From positions 1 through 34,827 of the forward strand of contig DVFW01000003.1 in assembly GCA_018713055.1 (NCBI GenBank): a DNA stretch of 34,827 nucleotides. Reading direction: 5' to 3'. Below, piece after piece: positions 15,792-23,896 of the stretch (the first letter of the stretch is position 1; the number at the start of each line of letters is the position of its first letter). The stretch comes from Scatavimonas merdigallinarum. GTDB taxonomy: Bacteria > Bacillota > Clostridia > Oscillospirales > Acutalibacteraceae. Position numbers and translations under genes: made by a program. The notes below the pieces were generated by a model that had not been told where the DNA came from, searched no databases, and saw only the letters and a program-made list of their open reading frames with translations.

Positions 15792-15845
15792 AATCTAAAT
15801 ACCAATCCCATGACGGATTATCCGCATTGGATTGGTATTTAGATT
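15792..15845 (+). repeat. Perfect 17-bp inverted repeat forming a long hairpin before ileS
   Basis: AATCTAAATACCAATCC (15792-15808) is the exact reverse complement of 15829-15845. The 20-base loop can itself pair: CGGA (15814-15817) with TCCG (15821-15824), extended by ATG/CAT with a bulged A. No T-run follows on either strand, so it is not a classical terminator. It lies 37 bases before the ileS start in a gap of only 107 bases, too short for a T-box leader, and no T-box sequence is seen. It may be a mobile palindromic repeat, an RNA-processing site or a leader structure. Confidence 0.8.
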
Positions 15846-15882
15846 GGTACAGGGAATTATATAGAGGGAGAGTACAAAATTC

Positions 15883-18654
15883 ATGCCACAGGATTATAAT
15901 GCAACGCTTAATCTTCCCAAGACCGATTTTCCGATGCGTGCGGGCCTTCCCAAAACAGAGCCTCAAACGCTGAACCGTTGGGAAGAAGAGAAAATTTACG
16001 AAAAGCTGATGGAAAAAAACAAAGGGAAGCCGCTATATGTTCTGCATGACGGCCCCCCGTATGCAAATGGAAATATTCATTTGGGCACTGCGCTAAACAA
16101 GGTTTTAAAGGACATTGTTGTACGCTATAAAAATATGTCGGGCTTTCAGTCCCCGTATGTTCCCGGATGGGACACGCATGGCCTTCCAACAGAGCTTAAA
16201 GCAAGAACAAAAGCCGGGGTTGGAAATTCAACCACTATTTCCGATGTGGAGTTGCGGCGTATCTGCCGCGAGTTTGCCTTGGGGTATCTGGACGACCAGA
16301 GAACACAGTTTAAACGTTTGGGCGTCATTGGAGAATGGGAACATCCATATGTAACGCTGTTAAAAGAATTTGAAGCCAAACAGATTGAAATTTTTGCTGA
16401 AATGGCCTGTAAGGGTTATATTTATAAGGGCTTAAAACCGGTATATTGGTGTTCTGACTGTAAAACGGCGCTGGCCGAGGCAGAAATAGAATATGCAGAA
16501 GACCCCTGTCATTCTATTTATGTTAAATTTAAGGTGACAGACGATCTTGGCAAATTTTCAGCGATGGGCGTAGATCCTGCAAAGGTATCGTTTGTAATTT
16601 GGACCACAACAACCTGGACTCTGCCCGGTAACGTTGCAATTTGTGTGGGGCCACGTTTTACATATTGTCTGATAAAGGGCCATGACGAATATTTTGTTAT
16701 AGCAGAAGAGCTATATAAAAACGCCATGCAGGCGGCCGGAATTGACAATTATGAGGTTGTAGGTACGCTGCAGGGCGCAGAGCTTGAATTCATGAAGACA
16801 CAACACCCGTTTTTGGACAGAACTTCGCTTGTGATCGTAGGTGATCATGTAACATTGGAAAGTGGTACTGGCTGCGTGCATACTGCACCGGGCCACGGCG
16901 TTGAGGACTTTGACGTTTGCTGTAATTATAAAAATTTACCGATCATTGTTCCGGTAGATGCAGACGGCAGACTGACGCAGCAGGCGGGGCAGTTTGCCGG
17001 ACTGAAGACAGAAGACGCAAACAAGCCGATTGCGCAATATCTGGAAAAAACGGGCGCGCTGTTTGCGCTGGAAAAAATCAGACACCAGTACCCACATTGC
17101 TGGCGCTGCAAAAACCCGGTGCTTTTCCGGGCTACAGACCAGTGGTTCTGCTCTGTGGAAGATTTTAAAGAAGATGCTGTCCAGGCTATCCGAACAGTCA
17201 AATGGATTCCGGGCTGGGGGGAAGACAGGATTACCTCCATGGTGCGCGAACGCAAGGATTGGTGTATATCTCGCCAGCGCAAATGGGGCGTGCCTATCCC
17301 GATTTTCTTTTGCAAATCATGCGGGGAGCCGCATATTGATAAAGATGCCATGCTTTCTGTCGCCGAATTGTTCCGGAAAGAAGGGAGCGATGCGTGGTAT
17401 CGGAAAGACGCCGCTGAAATTCTTCCAAAAGGAACAAAATGCAAAAAATGCGGCGCAACGGAATTTGACAAAGAAAAGGATATTATGGATGTATGGTTTG
17501 ATTCCGGTTCCACACATGCTGCAGTTCTGCGGGAAAGACCTTACTTGCAATGGCCGGCAGACCTCTACCTGGAGGGCGCAGATCAGTACAGGGGTTGGTT
17601 CCAGTCCTCCTTGCTGACGTCTGTCGCCACAACCGGTAAAGCCCCCTACAAAGCCGTTTTAACGCATGGATGGGTTGTAGACGGCGAAGGAAGAAAAATG
17701 TCCAAATCTCTGGGAAACGGTATTGATCCACAGGATATTGTGAACGAATACGGCGCGGACGTGCTCCGGTTATGGGTGGCGTCCTCTGATTATCATGCAG
17801 ATATCCGTATTTCAAAGGATATTTTAAAACAGCTTTCTGAATCGTATAGAAAAATCCGGAATACGGCAAGGTATATTTTGGGAAATTTGGGTGATTTTAA
17901 TCCTGATGCGGATGCACTTTCTCTGGATGCATTGCTGCCAATTGACAAATGGGCGCTTGTAAAACTTGATGAGCTGAACCGAAAAGTGATGCAGGCATAT
18001 GATGCGTTTGAATTCCACCAGGTTTACCATAGCATTCATAATTTCTGCGTGGTCGATATGTCCAATTTCTATTTGGACGTCTTAAAGGACAGGCTCTATA
18101 CGGAAAAAGCAGACAGTCTTGCACGAAGAGCCGCGCAGACAACAATTTATTTCATTTTGGACGCCATGACAAGGATGATTTCACCAATTCTTGCTTATAC
18201 CTCGGATGAAATCTGGCGGTATATGCCGCACAGCAGCGACAGCGACCCGGATTGCATATTGTTCAATGAAATGCCAAAGCTGCTTTGTATAAATGCTGAT
18301 GCAGATTTTATGGAAAAATGGGATAAAATTCACCAGCTGCGCGACACGGTAAAAAAGTCGTTGGAGGTTGCGGTAAAGGAAAAGCAAATCCGCGCTTCTC
18401 TGGAAGCAAAAGTTGTGCTTTCCTGCAACGGTGCGGAATATGATTTTATTCAGTCTGTAAAAGAAGAACTTCCCGCCGCGTTTATTGTATCAGAAGTAGA
18501 ACTGGTACAAGCTAATGCACAGGAACTTACAGTAAAAATTGAAAAGGCGGCAGGGCGAAAGTGCGAACGCTGCTGGAGCTATAGCGAGACTGTTGGAGAA
18601 AACAGCGAGCATCCTGCCATTTGCGCACGTTGTGCGTCTGTTTTAAACAAATAA
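15883..18654 (+). CDS. ileS: Isoleucyl-tRNA synthetase
   Basis: IleRS attaches isoleucine to its tRNA and edits mischarged valine. The 923-residue length fits bacterial-type IleRS. The class I motif is DGPPYANGNIHLGTALNK with HLGT at 66-69; KMSKS is at 605-609. The CP1 editing domain lies between, with the TTTTWTLPGN and HTAPGHGVEDF regions. A zinc site in the catalytic half (CWRCK) and a C-terminal zinc finger (C894, C897, C914, C917) are present, typical of the Ile1 type. GAGGGAGAG precedes ATG 15883. No T-box leader is visible, which is unusual for a Firmicutes ileS. lspA follows after 67 bases. Confidence 0.98.
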   Translation: MPQDYNATLNLPKTDFPMRAGLPKTEPQTLNRWEEEKIYEKLMEKNKGKPLYVLHDGPPYANGNIHLGTALNKVLKDIVVRYKNMSGFQSPYVPGWDTHGLPTELKARTKAGVGNSTTISDVELRRICREFALGYLDDQRTQFKRLGVIGEWEHPYVTLLKEFEAKQIEIFAEMACKGYIYKGLKPVYWCSDCKTALAEAEIEYAEDPCHSIYVKFKVTDDLGKFSAMGVDPAKVSFVIWTTTTWTLPGNVAICVGPRFTYCLIKGHDEYFVIAEELYKNAMQAAGIDNYEVVGTLQGAELEFMKTQHPFLDRTSLVIVGDHVTLESGTGCVHTAPGHGVEDFDVCCNYKNLPIIVPVDADGRLTQQAGQFAGLKTEDANKPIAQYLEKTGALFALEKIRHQYPHCWRCKNPVLFRATDQWFCSVEDFKEDAVQAIRTVKWIPGWGEDRITSMVRERKDWCISRQRKWGVPIPIFFCKSCGEPHIDKDAMLSVAELFRKEGSDAWYRKDAAEILPKGTKCKKCGATEFDKEKDIMDVWFDSGSTHAAVLRERPYLQWPADLYLEGADQYRGWFQSSLLTSVATTGKAPYKAVLTHGWVVDGEGRKMSKSLGNGIDPQDIVNEYGADVLRLWVASSDYHADIRISKDILKQLSESYRKIRNTARYILGNLGDFNPDADALSLDALLPIDKWALVKLDELNRKVMQAYDAFEFHQVYHSIHNFCVVDMSNFYLDVLKDRLYTEKADSLARRAAQTTIYFILDAMTRMISPILAYTSDEIWRYMPHSSDSDPDCILFNEMPKLLCINADADFMEKWDKIHQLRDTVKKSLEVAVKEKQIRASLEAKVVLSCNGAEYDFIQSVKEELPAAFIVSEVELVQANAQELTVKIEKAAGRKCERCWSYSETVGENSEHPAICARCASVLNK

Positions 18655-18721
18655 TATATAAAGTGCGGTGTGTCTGAGACAGATATCTGGATGCACCGCG
18701 CGTTTCTATGGAGGGATTACT

Positions 18722-19213
18722 ATGGCGGCTTTGGCCCTTATCCTTGCCGGCGCGGTTGTTTTGATAGATCAGTTGTTAAAGCTTCTTGTCGTCCACACCA
18801 TTAAGGTAGACGGCGCAGTGACGGTAATTGACCACTTGCTTCGTTTTGTATATGTAGAAAATAAGGGCGCCGCCTTTGGATTGCTGGAAAATCAGCGATG
18901 GATCTTTATTTCTCTAACTGCGGTGGTTATTCTTATTTTTATTATTGCGCTGTTCCGTACAAAAACAAAAAGCAAGCTGTTTTTTATTTCTGCCGGTATG
19001 ATCATAGGCGGCGGGATAGGAAACCTGATTGACAGAGTTTTTTTGGGGTATGTAATAGATTATATCCAGCTTTCTTTTTTTCCACCTGTATGCAATTTTG
19101 CCGATTATTGCATAACAACCGGTACAATCCTGTTTGTTATTTATATTTTCTTTATATCTGATTTTTTTCAAAAAAAAGAAACGCTACGCACATCGTTAAA
19201 AGAAAATGAATAA
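18722..19213 (+). CDS. lspA: Lipoprotein signal peptidase (signal peptidase II)
   Basis: LspA cleaves prolipoprotein signal peptides in the membrane after diacylglyceryl modification. The 163-residue protein has four hydrophobic segments (about 3-22, 60-78, 86-100 and 129-147). The catalytic aspartates are D113 (LGYVIDYIQL) and D128 (CNFADYCI), and the ENKGAAFGLL motif is present. The start ATG 18722 follows GGAGGG; the earlier frame from 18668 has no ribosome site. It lies between ileS and rluD, the same order as in many bacteria. Its last 8 bases overlap the start of rluD. Confidence 0.96.
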   Translation: MAALALILAGAVVLIDQLLKLLVVHTIKVDGAVTVIDHLLRFVYVENKGAAFGLLENQRWIFISLTAVVILIFIIALFRTKTKSKLFFISAGMIIGGGIGNLIDRVFLGYVIDYIQLSFFPPVCNFADYCITTGTILFVIYIFFISDFFQKKETLRTSLKENE

Positions 19214-20126
19214 GCATGTGTTTTTTGCACAGGCCGGCGACAGCGGCGTGCGTATTGATAAATTTTTGGCGCACAGTTTGGCGGATCAGACGCGAAGTTT
19301 TCTTGTAAAGCTTATGGAAAAGGGATATGTGCGGGTAAACGGCAAGCAGACAGACAAAAGCGATAAACTGCAGGAAGGCGACAGGGTGGAAATAGAGATT
19401 CCACAGCCTGTTGCACTGAAGATAGAAGCAGAAAACATCCCGCTTGATATTGTATATGAAGACGAGGCGTTGCTTGTGGTAAACAAGCCCCAGGGAATGG
19501 TTGTGCATCCGGCCGCAGGTAATTTTGACAAAACGCTGGTCAATGCGCTTTTATACCACTGCAAAGGTTCCCTTTCCGGCATTAACGGGGTGCTGCGCCC
19601 TGGAATTGTTCACCGTATAGACAAAGATACAAGTGGTCTGCTGGTCGTTGCAAAAAACGACGCCGCGCACCGGGGCCTTGCGGCGCAGATTAAGGAGCAT
19701 AGCTTTACAAGAGAATACCAGACAGTGGTACATGGGAATATCCGGCAAGACACCGCAACTGTTACAGCGCCGATAGGCCGCCACCCCGTGGACCGGAAAA
19801 AAATGGCGGTAACACAAAAAAATGCAAAACAGGCAGTTACCCATTATACCGTTTTAGAACGTTATACAGGCTTTACGCATTTGCAGGTGCGTTTGGAAAC
19901 CGGACGAACGCATCAGATTCGCGTACATATGGCGTATATTGGCCATCCTGTCGCGGGCGACCCAGTATACGGGCCGAAAAAGCCAGCGAATGGATTGAAA
20001 GGACAGTGCCTGCACGCATGGAAAATAGGCTTTGTACATCCGCTGTTGGAAACCTATATGGAGTTTACGTCGCCTTTACCTGTGTATTTTACGCAATTTT
20101 TGCAAAGGCTTGCAAAAGATACATAG
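19206..20126 (+). CDS. rluD: RluD-type 23S rRNA pseudouridine synthase
   Basis: The enzyme converts specific uridines in large-subunit rRNA to pseudouridine. The 306-residue protein has an N-terminal S4 domain (about 14-70, VRIDKFLAHSL) and a pseudouridine synthase domain with catalytic D139 in HRIDKDTSGLLVV. The C-terminal LETGRTHQIRVHMAYIGHPV region is also present. The RluA/RluC/RluD family is clear; exact target positions cannot be fixed by sequence alone, and the symbol follows the usual naming of the gene beside lspA. It starts inside the end of lspA by an 8-base overlap, implying coupled translation. A new promoter begins about 20 bases after its stop. Confidence 0.93.
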   Translation: MNKHVFFAQAGDSGVRIDKFLAHSLADQTRSFLVKLMEKGYVRVNGKQTDKSDKLQEGDRVEIEIPQPVALKIEAENIPLDIVYEDEALLVVNKPQGMVVHPAAGNFDKTLVNALLYHCKGSLSGINGVLRPGIVHRIDKDTSGLLVVAKNDAAHRGLAAQIKEHSFTREYQTVVHGNIRQDTATVTAPIGRHPVDRKKMAVTQKNAKQAVTHYTVLERYTGFTHLQVRLETGRTHQIRVHMAYIGHPVAGDPVYGPKKPANGLKGQCLHAWKIGFVHPLLETYMEFTSPLPVYFTQFLQRLAKDT

Positions 20127-20145
20127 CGGCTGTTCAAAAAAACTC

Positions 20146-20174
20146 TTGCAACTTATGGTATATTATGCTATAAT
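20146..20174 (+). promoter_or_regulatory. Sigma-A type promoter for rplS
   Basis: TTGCAA (20146-20151) and a perfect TATAAT (20169-20174) are 17 bases apart, just after rluD. The predicted transcript starts near 20181 and gives a leader of about 120 bases before rplS. Confidence 0.85.
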
Positions 20175-20180
20175 AATTGG

Positions 20181-20293
20181 GCATTTGAAATCCGTTGGGG
20201 AACCAATGGGGGTCAACGGCCCGGTTTTTACCGAGACTTTGAAGCGGGCAGTCCTCTGCCGAACAGGTAAGAATGTCTGAAATTTTAGGAGGA
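20181..20293 (+). promoter_or_regulatory. Structured 5' leader of rplS, putative L19 leader
   Basis: The untranslated region between the promoter and rplS holds several pairings. CCGTTG (20192-20197) pairs with CAACGG (20214-20219), and CGGT/ACCG closes a TTTT loop (20222-20233). GGCAG/CTGCC closes a TCCT loop (20247-20260), and AGAC (20234-20237) can pair with GTCT (20275-20278) around it. TTGG at 20195-20198 can alternatively pair with CCAA at 20203-20206, excluding the first stem. No terminator precedes rplS, so control would act on translation or stability. L19 autoregulatory leaders are known in Firmicutes; whether this matches that family was not tested. Confidence 0.5.
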
Positions 20294-20302
20294 ATATAGT
20301 AA

Positions 20303-20647
20303 ATGGACGCACTCAAATCAATTGCAGCAGATTCTTTAAAAAGTGATCTGCCCCAGTTTGGCATCGGCGACACGGTGCGCGTAAGCGTAAATATCCGCGA
20401 AGGCGACAGGGAAAGAATTCAGATGTTTGAAGGTACGGTTATCGCCAAAAAGGGGAGCGGTATTGCTGAAACCTTTACGGTAAGGCGCGTTTCTTACGGC
20501 GTTGGCGTAGAAAGGGTTTTCCCTGTTCATTCTCCCAATGTTAAGGATGTACAGGTTGTCAGGCGCGGTAAAGTGCGCAGAAGTAAACTGTATTATCTGC
20601 GCGACAGGGTCGGCAAGGCGGCGAAGGTTAAAGAACAGATCCGCTAA
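20303..20647 (+). CDS. rplS: 50S ribosomal protein L19
   Basis: L19 sits at the 30S-50S interface. The 114-residue length is normal. Family motifs are seen in order: FGIGDTVRVSVNIREGDRER, QMFEGTVIAKKGSG, TFTVRRVSYGVGVERVFP and the basic end VRRGKVRRSKLYYLRDR. A full AGGAGG lies ten bases before ATG 20303. Unlike the common rimM-trmD-rplS order, here the gene has its own promoter and follows rluD, and a terminator ends the unit. Confidence 0.98.
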   Translation: MDALKSIAADSLKSDLPQFGIGDTVRVSVNIREGDRERIQMFEGTVIAKKGSGIAETFTVRRVSYGVGVERVFPVHSPNVKDVQVVRRGKVRRSKLYYLRDRVGKAAKVKEQIR

Positions 20648-20659
20648 TAGCAAACACAC

Positions 20660-20683
20660 AAAGGGACGTTATGTCCCTTTTTT
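20660..20683 (+). terminator. Rho-independent terminator after rplS
   Basis: AAAGGGAC (20660-20667) pairs with GTCCCTTT (20673-20680) around a GTTAT loop, followed by TTT. The flanking ATAGCAAA and TTTGCTAT can extend the pairing, which leaves a rather short free T-run. Confidence 0.8.
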
Positions 20684-20713
20684 GCTATATCCATATAATT
20701 TGGGGGTGCCAGT

Positions 20714-21397
20714 ATGAAGAAAAGCGAATATGATTTTAAAATTTTGCCGGATGAGGCGTATAAGGACGACTTGTCCTACGCAGAAAAGGAACAGGCAGAC
20801 GGTATGCTTACAACGGCTGTTTTTGGCCCTGAGACAGAACAGGCAAAGCGCGATGAAGAACGCCGCAGCGCCGCCGGCTTATGCTTTGAATGGTTGCAGG
20901 CCCTTGCAACGGCACTGGTAATTGTGGTTTTGCTTCTTACCTTTGTATTCAGGTTGGTCGATGTAGAAGGCGAATCAATGATGGACACGCTGCATCATAA
21001 GGACAAGCTTTTTGTTACAAGCTTATTATATACACCTCAAAACGGCGATGTGGTGATTGTTAGCCATGGGCAGGAATATCAAACGCCAATTGTCAAGCGT
21101 GTAATTGCAACGGCTGGGCAAACAGTGGAAATAGACTATGCCAAAAACCAAGTGATTGTCGACGGCGTTATTATTGAAGAACCATACATAAAGGAACCTA
21201 TGCTGAAAAAAGATATTTATACAACAGATAACCCAATTCAGGTGCCGGAGGGCATGGTTTTTGTAATGGGCGATAATCGCAATAATTCTTTGGACAGTCG
21301 TTCACATCAGGTAGGGCTGATTGCAGAGGACGACATCATTGGAAAAGCGGAATTTATTCTTTTTCCTTTTCACAGGTTTTCTTCAATATACGAATAG
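20714..21397 (+). CDS. lepB: Signal peptidase I, first copy, with long cytoplasmic N-terminus
   Basis: Type I signal peptidases remove signal peptides from secreted proteins at the outer face of the membrane. The 227-residue protein has an acidic N-terminal extension of about 57 residues before its only membrane segment (about 61-82). The catalytic Ser is S88 in VEGESMMDTL and the general base K128 in PIVKRVIATAG. VMGDNRNNSLDSR forms the conserved C-terminal box. The extension is rich in charged residues, lacks Cys clusters and resembles no domain I know. GGGGGTG precedes ATG 20714. A second signal peptidase gene follows 11 bases later. Confidence 0.95.
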   Translation: MKKSEYDFKILPDEAYKDDLSYAEKEQADGMLTTAVFGPETEQAKRDEERRSAAGLCFEWLQALATALVIVVLLLTFVFRLVDVEGESMMDTLHHKDKLFVTSLLYTPQNGDVVIVSHGQEYQTPIVKRVIATAGQTVEIDYAKNQVIVDGVIIEEPYIKEPMLKKDIYTTDNPIQVPEGMVFVMGDNRNNSLDSRSHQVGLIAEDDIIGKAEFILFPFHRFSSIYE

Positions 21398-21408
21398 GGA
21401 AGTTTTTT

Positions 21409-21942
21409 ATGAAAAAGAAAGCTGTAGCCGTCTGTTATGAATGGCTTAAACCTATTATCTGCGCGTTTTGTGCTGCCATTTTGGTCATTGTTTTTGCAGT
21501 ACGGATGATCAATGTAGACGGGCCTTCCATGATGGACACCCTGCAAAACGGCGACAAGGTTTTGATTACAAATCTTTTTTATACACCTGCGCCTGGCGAT
21601 ATTGTTGCGATCAGCCGCGGAGAGAATTTTGACGCACCCCTGATTAAGCGTGTAATTGCAACACAGGGACAAACTTTAAAAATTAACAGCGAAACAGGCG
21701 ACGTCATTGTAGACGGCGTTTTGCTCAGTGAATTTTATATTAAAGATCCGACAATAGGCGGCGTAAACTGGAATTTCCCATATGTAATACCGCAGGGAAT
21801 GCTGTTTGTTATGGGGGATAACCGCACTATTTCAAAGGATAGTCGCGATGTACAGATTGGGCTTATTGACCAGGATGATATACTGGGAAAAGCACAGGTT
21901 GTTATTTTTCCATTCCAAAATATGAAATATTTATACACATAA
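21409..21942 (+). CDS. lepB: Signal peptidase I, second copy
   Basis: The 177-residue protein is a compact signal peptidase I. It starts almost directly with the membrane segment (about 15-32), followed by catalytic S40 (VDGPSMMDTL), K80 (PLIKRVIATQ) and the box VMGDNRTISKDSRD. Both catalytic residues are intact. It shares the SMMDTL and IKRVIAT segments with the preceding gene but lacks the N-terminal extension, which points to an old tandem duplication. AGGGAAG lies upstream of ATG 21409. Multiple signal peptidases are common in Gram-positive bacteria; the preference of each copy cannot be read from the sequence. Confidence 0.95.
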   Translation: MKKKAVAVCYEWLKPIICAFCAAILVIVFAVRMINVDGPSMMDTLQNGDKVLITNLFYTPAPGDIVAISRGENFDAPLIKRVIATQGQTLKINSETGDVIVDGVLLSEFYIKDPTIGGVNWNFPYVIPQGMLFVMGDNRTISKDSRDVQIGLIDQDDILGKAQVVIFPFQNMKYLYT

Positions 21943-21946
21943 CTAC

Positions 21947-21967
21947 GGGCGCACGTGTAGTGCGTCC
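21947..21967 (+). terminator. Possible weak terminator after the signal peptidase pair
   Basis: GGGCGCAC (21947-21954) pairs with GTGCGTCC (21960-21967) with one G-U pair and a GTGTA loop. The following CTGTTTGTTT is only partly a T-run. It may reduce rather than stop transcription into rbgA. Confidence 0.4.
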
Positions 21968-21992
21968 CTGTTTGTTTAAGAAGGTGTTCTAT

Positions 21993-22877
21993 TTGAGTAC
22001 GACGCAAAATATCCAATGGTTTCCGGGACATATGACAAAAACAAAACGAAATATACAGGCCTCTCTCAAACTGGTTGACACTGTGGCGGAGATCGTTGAC
22101 GCAAGAATTCCATACAGCAGCCGAAACCCGGAGCTTGACAAGCTGATTGGAAATAAACCCAGACTGATTCTGCTAAATAAATGCGATATGGCAGACAACA
22201 GGGAAACGCAGCGTTGGATTGCATATTTCAAAAGAAAGGGGACCAAAGCAATTGCAATTGACTGTAAGTCCGGCAGAGGCATTTCTGCATTTATTCCAAC
22301 AGTCAGGCAATTGTTGTCTGACAAAATAAAAAAGCAGGCTGAAAAAGGCATAACAGGACGTACAATTAGCGTGATGGTCGTAGGAATCCCAAATGTTGGG
22401 AAGTCTTCTTTTATCAACAGAATAGCCGGTAAAAGCCGCGCAAAAACAGAAGACCGCCCTGGTGTGACAAGAGGAAACCAGTGGTATTCCATTGGGCGCG
22501 GCTTTGAAATTTTAGATACACCTGGTGTTTTATGGCCCAAATTTGACGACCCGGAGGTTGGGGAAAAACTGGCATTTACCGGCGCGGTAAAAGATCAGAT
22601 TATAGACGTTGAACTTTTGGCAGTGCGCTTGCTGGAGCTTTTAAAGGCATACCCTACAGACAAATTTCTTGCGAGGTTTAAGCTTTTAAAAGAAGAGCTT
22701 GCACCGCTTGACGGTTATACGCTCTTGCAGCTCATTGCCAAAAAGAGGGGAATGCTGATAGCCGGCGGGCAGGCGGATACGCTGCGTGCTGCAAATATAC
22801 TGTTGGACGAATACAGATCAGCAAAGCTTGGCGCCATTACGCTGGAAATTGCTGAAAAGGAATCAAACTGTAAGTAA
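21993..22877 (+). CDS. rbgA: Ribosome biogenesis GTPase RbgA (YlqF)
   Basis: RbgA is a circularly permuted GTPase needed for late 50S subunit assembly. The N-terminus has the family signature IQWFPGHMTKTKRN. The G motifs come in permuted order: G4 as LLNKCDMAD, then G1 GIPNVGKSSF, the G2 threonine region DRPGVTRGNQW and G3 LDTPGVLWP. A C-terminal RNA-binding domain of about 100 residues follows. I chose TTG 21993 (294 aa) because AGAAGGTG lies at a good distance upstream; the longer frame from 21960 overlaps the hairpin before it. The rbgA-rnhB-yraN order is common in Firmicutes. Confidence 0.95.
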   Translation: MSTTQNIQWFPGHMTKTKRNIQASLKLVDTVAEIVDARIPYSSRNPELDKLIGNKPRLILLNKCDMADNRETQRWIAYFKRKGTKAIAIDCKSGRGISAFIPTVRQLLSDKIKKQAEKGITGRTISVMVVGIPNVGKSSFINRIAGKSRAKTEDRPGVTRGNQWYSIGRGFEILDTPGVLWPKFDDPEVGEKLAFTGAVKDQIIDVELLAVRLLELLKAYPTDKFLARFKLLKEELAPLDGYTLLQLIAKKRGMLIAGGQADTLRAANILLDEYRSAKLGAITLEIAEKESNCK

Positions 22878-22888
22878 GGAGGACGATT

Positions 22889-23500
22889 GTGGAACCGATA
22901 CAGTGGTTACAATTAGAAGAAGAGGCATACCATAAGGGGTATCTTGCCGTATGCGGTATTGACGAAGCCGGAAGAGGGCCGCTTGCAGGTCCTGTTTGCG
23001 CCGGCGCTGTGATATTTGAAAGAGGGGTAATTCTGGAAGGGGTGAACGACTCCAAAAAGCTTACAGAGAAAAAGCGGGAATATCTTTTTGACAGGATTAA
23101 AAACGAGGCGGTTGCATGGTCTGTAGGATGGGCGTCTGTGGAAGAAATTGAAAGAATGAATATCCTCAACGCAGCACTGCTTGCAATGAAACGAGCGCAG
23201 GAAGGGTTGTCTGTGCAGGCGGATTATGCCCTGATAGACGGCAACCAAAAACCCCCGCTGAAGATTCCGTGTAAAACAGTTATTAAGGGCGACGGACTTT
23301 CCATGTCGATTGCCGCAGCCTCGGTTCTTGCAAAAGTGAGCCGCGACCGCCTTATGCTGGAGCTTTCACGCACATATCCGCAGTACCAGTTTGAAAAACA
23401 TAAGGGCTATGGTACAAAACTGCACCGCGACCTTTTGCTTTCCTATGGGCCCAGCCCAGTACATAGACGTTCTTTTCTTAAAAAAATATTATCGGAGTAA
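22889..23500 (+). CDS. rnhB: Ribonuclease HII
   Basis: RNase HII cuts the RNA part of RNA-DNA hybrids and removes single ribonucleotides from DNA. The 203-residue protein has the catalytic DEAGRG motif (D25, E26). VNDSKKLTEKKRE, LIDGNQKP with a further catalytic Asp, the KGDGLSMSIAAASVLAKVSRD region and the EKHKGYGT end motif follow. It starts with GTG 22889, seven bases after AGGAGG. yraN follows six bases after the stop. Confidence 0.97.
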   Translation: MEPIQWLQLEEEAYHKGYLAVCGIDEAGRGPLAGPVCAGAVIFERGVILEGVNDSKKLTEKKREYLFDRIKNEAVAWSVGWASVEEIERMNILNAALLAMKRAQEGLSVQADYALIDGNQKPPLKIPCKTVIKGDGLSMSIAAASVLAKVSRDRLMLELSRTYPQYQFEKHKGYGTKLHRDLLLSYGPSPVHRRSFLKKILSE

Positions 23501-23506
23501 TCAGGT

Positions 23507-23896
23507 ATGGACCAGAAAAAAGAAACCGGTATACACGGAGAACAGTATGTTGCGGAATACCTTTTGCAAAACGGCTATATAATGAAAGCAAGGAACTTCC
23601 ACTCACGCTATGGAGAAATTGACCTGATCGCCGAAAAAAACGGCGTGCTGGCCTTTATAGAAGTAAAAACAAGAAAAAAAGGAGCGGCCGTTCGCCCGGA
23701 AGAAGCAGTTACCAGGGCAAAACAGCAAAAACTGCTAAAAACAGCCTTCGTTTATTTGCAACAGAAAAATACTGCGCTGCAACCGCGCTTTGACGTTGCA
23801 GAGGTGTGGGTGTCCCCATCAGACGGCAAACCTGTGGAAATCCGGTATATTATAAATGCTTTTGGTCAGGAGGAGAAGGAATATGCAGCTTTTTGA
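23507..23896 (+). CDS. yraN: YraN family (UPF0102) nuclease-fold protein
   Basis: The 129-residue protein belongs to the UPF0102/YraN family, which has the fold of Holliday-junction-resolvase-like nucleases but no established substrate. Visible motifs are HGEQYVAEYLLQNGY, RYGEIDLIAEK with the active-site Glu and Asp, and FIEVKTRK with the E-x-K pair. The C-terminal part includes RFDVAEVW. Its common place after rnhB is kept. It overlaps the following dipeptidase gene by 14 bases, whose AGGAGG site lies inside its last codons. Confidence 0.93.
   Translation: MDQKKETGIHGEQYVAEYLLQNGYIMKARNFHSRYGEIDLIAEKNGVLAFIEVKTRKKGAAVRPEEAVTRAKQQKLLKTAFVYLQQKNTALQPRFDVAEVWVSPSDGKPVEIRYIINAFGQEEKEYAAF

Noticed and set aside
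15789..15794. TATAAT overlapping the hairpin before ileS as an ileS promoter
   Set aside because: No recognisable -35 element occurs at the right distance; the match lies partly in the inverted repeat arm.
15776..15882. T-box riboswitch before ileS
   Set aside because: The gap is only 107 bases and no T-box sequence or terminator/antiterminator pair is present; only the inverted repeat is seen.
20694..20699. TATAAT before the first signal peptidase gene as a promoter
   Set aside because: No acceptable -35 box lies 16-18 bases upstream, and it sits just after the rplS terminator in A/T-rich sequence; possible but unsupported.
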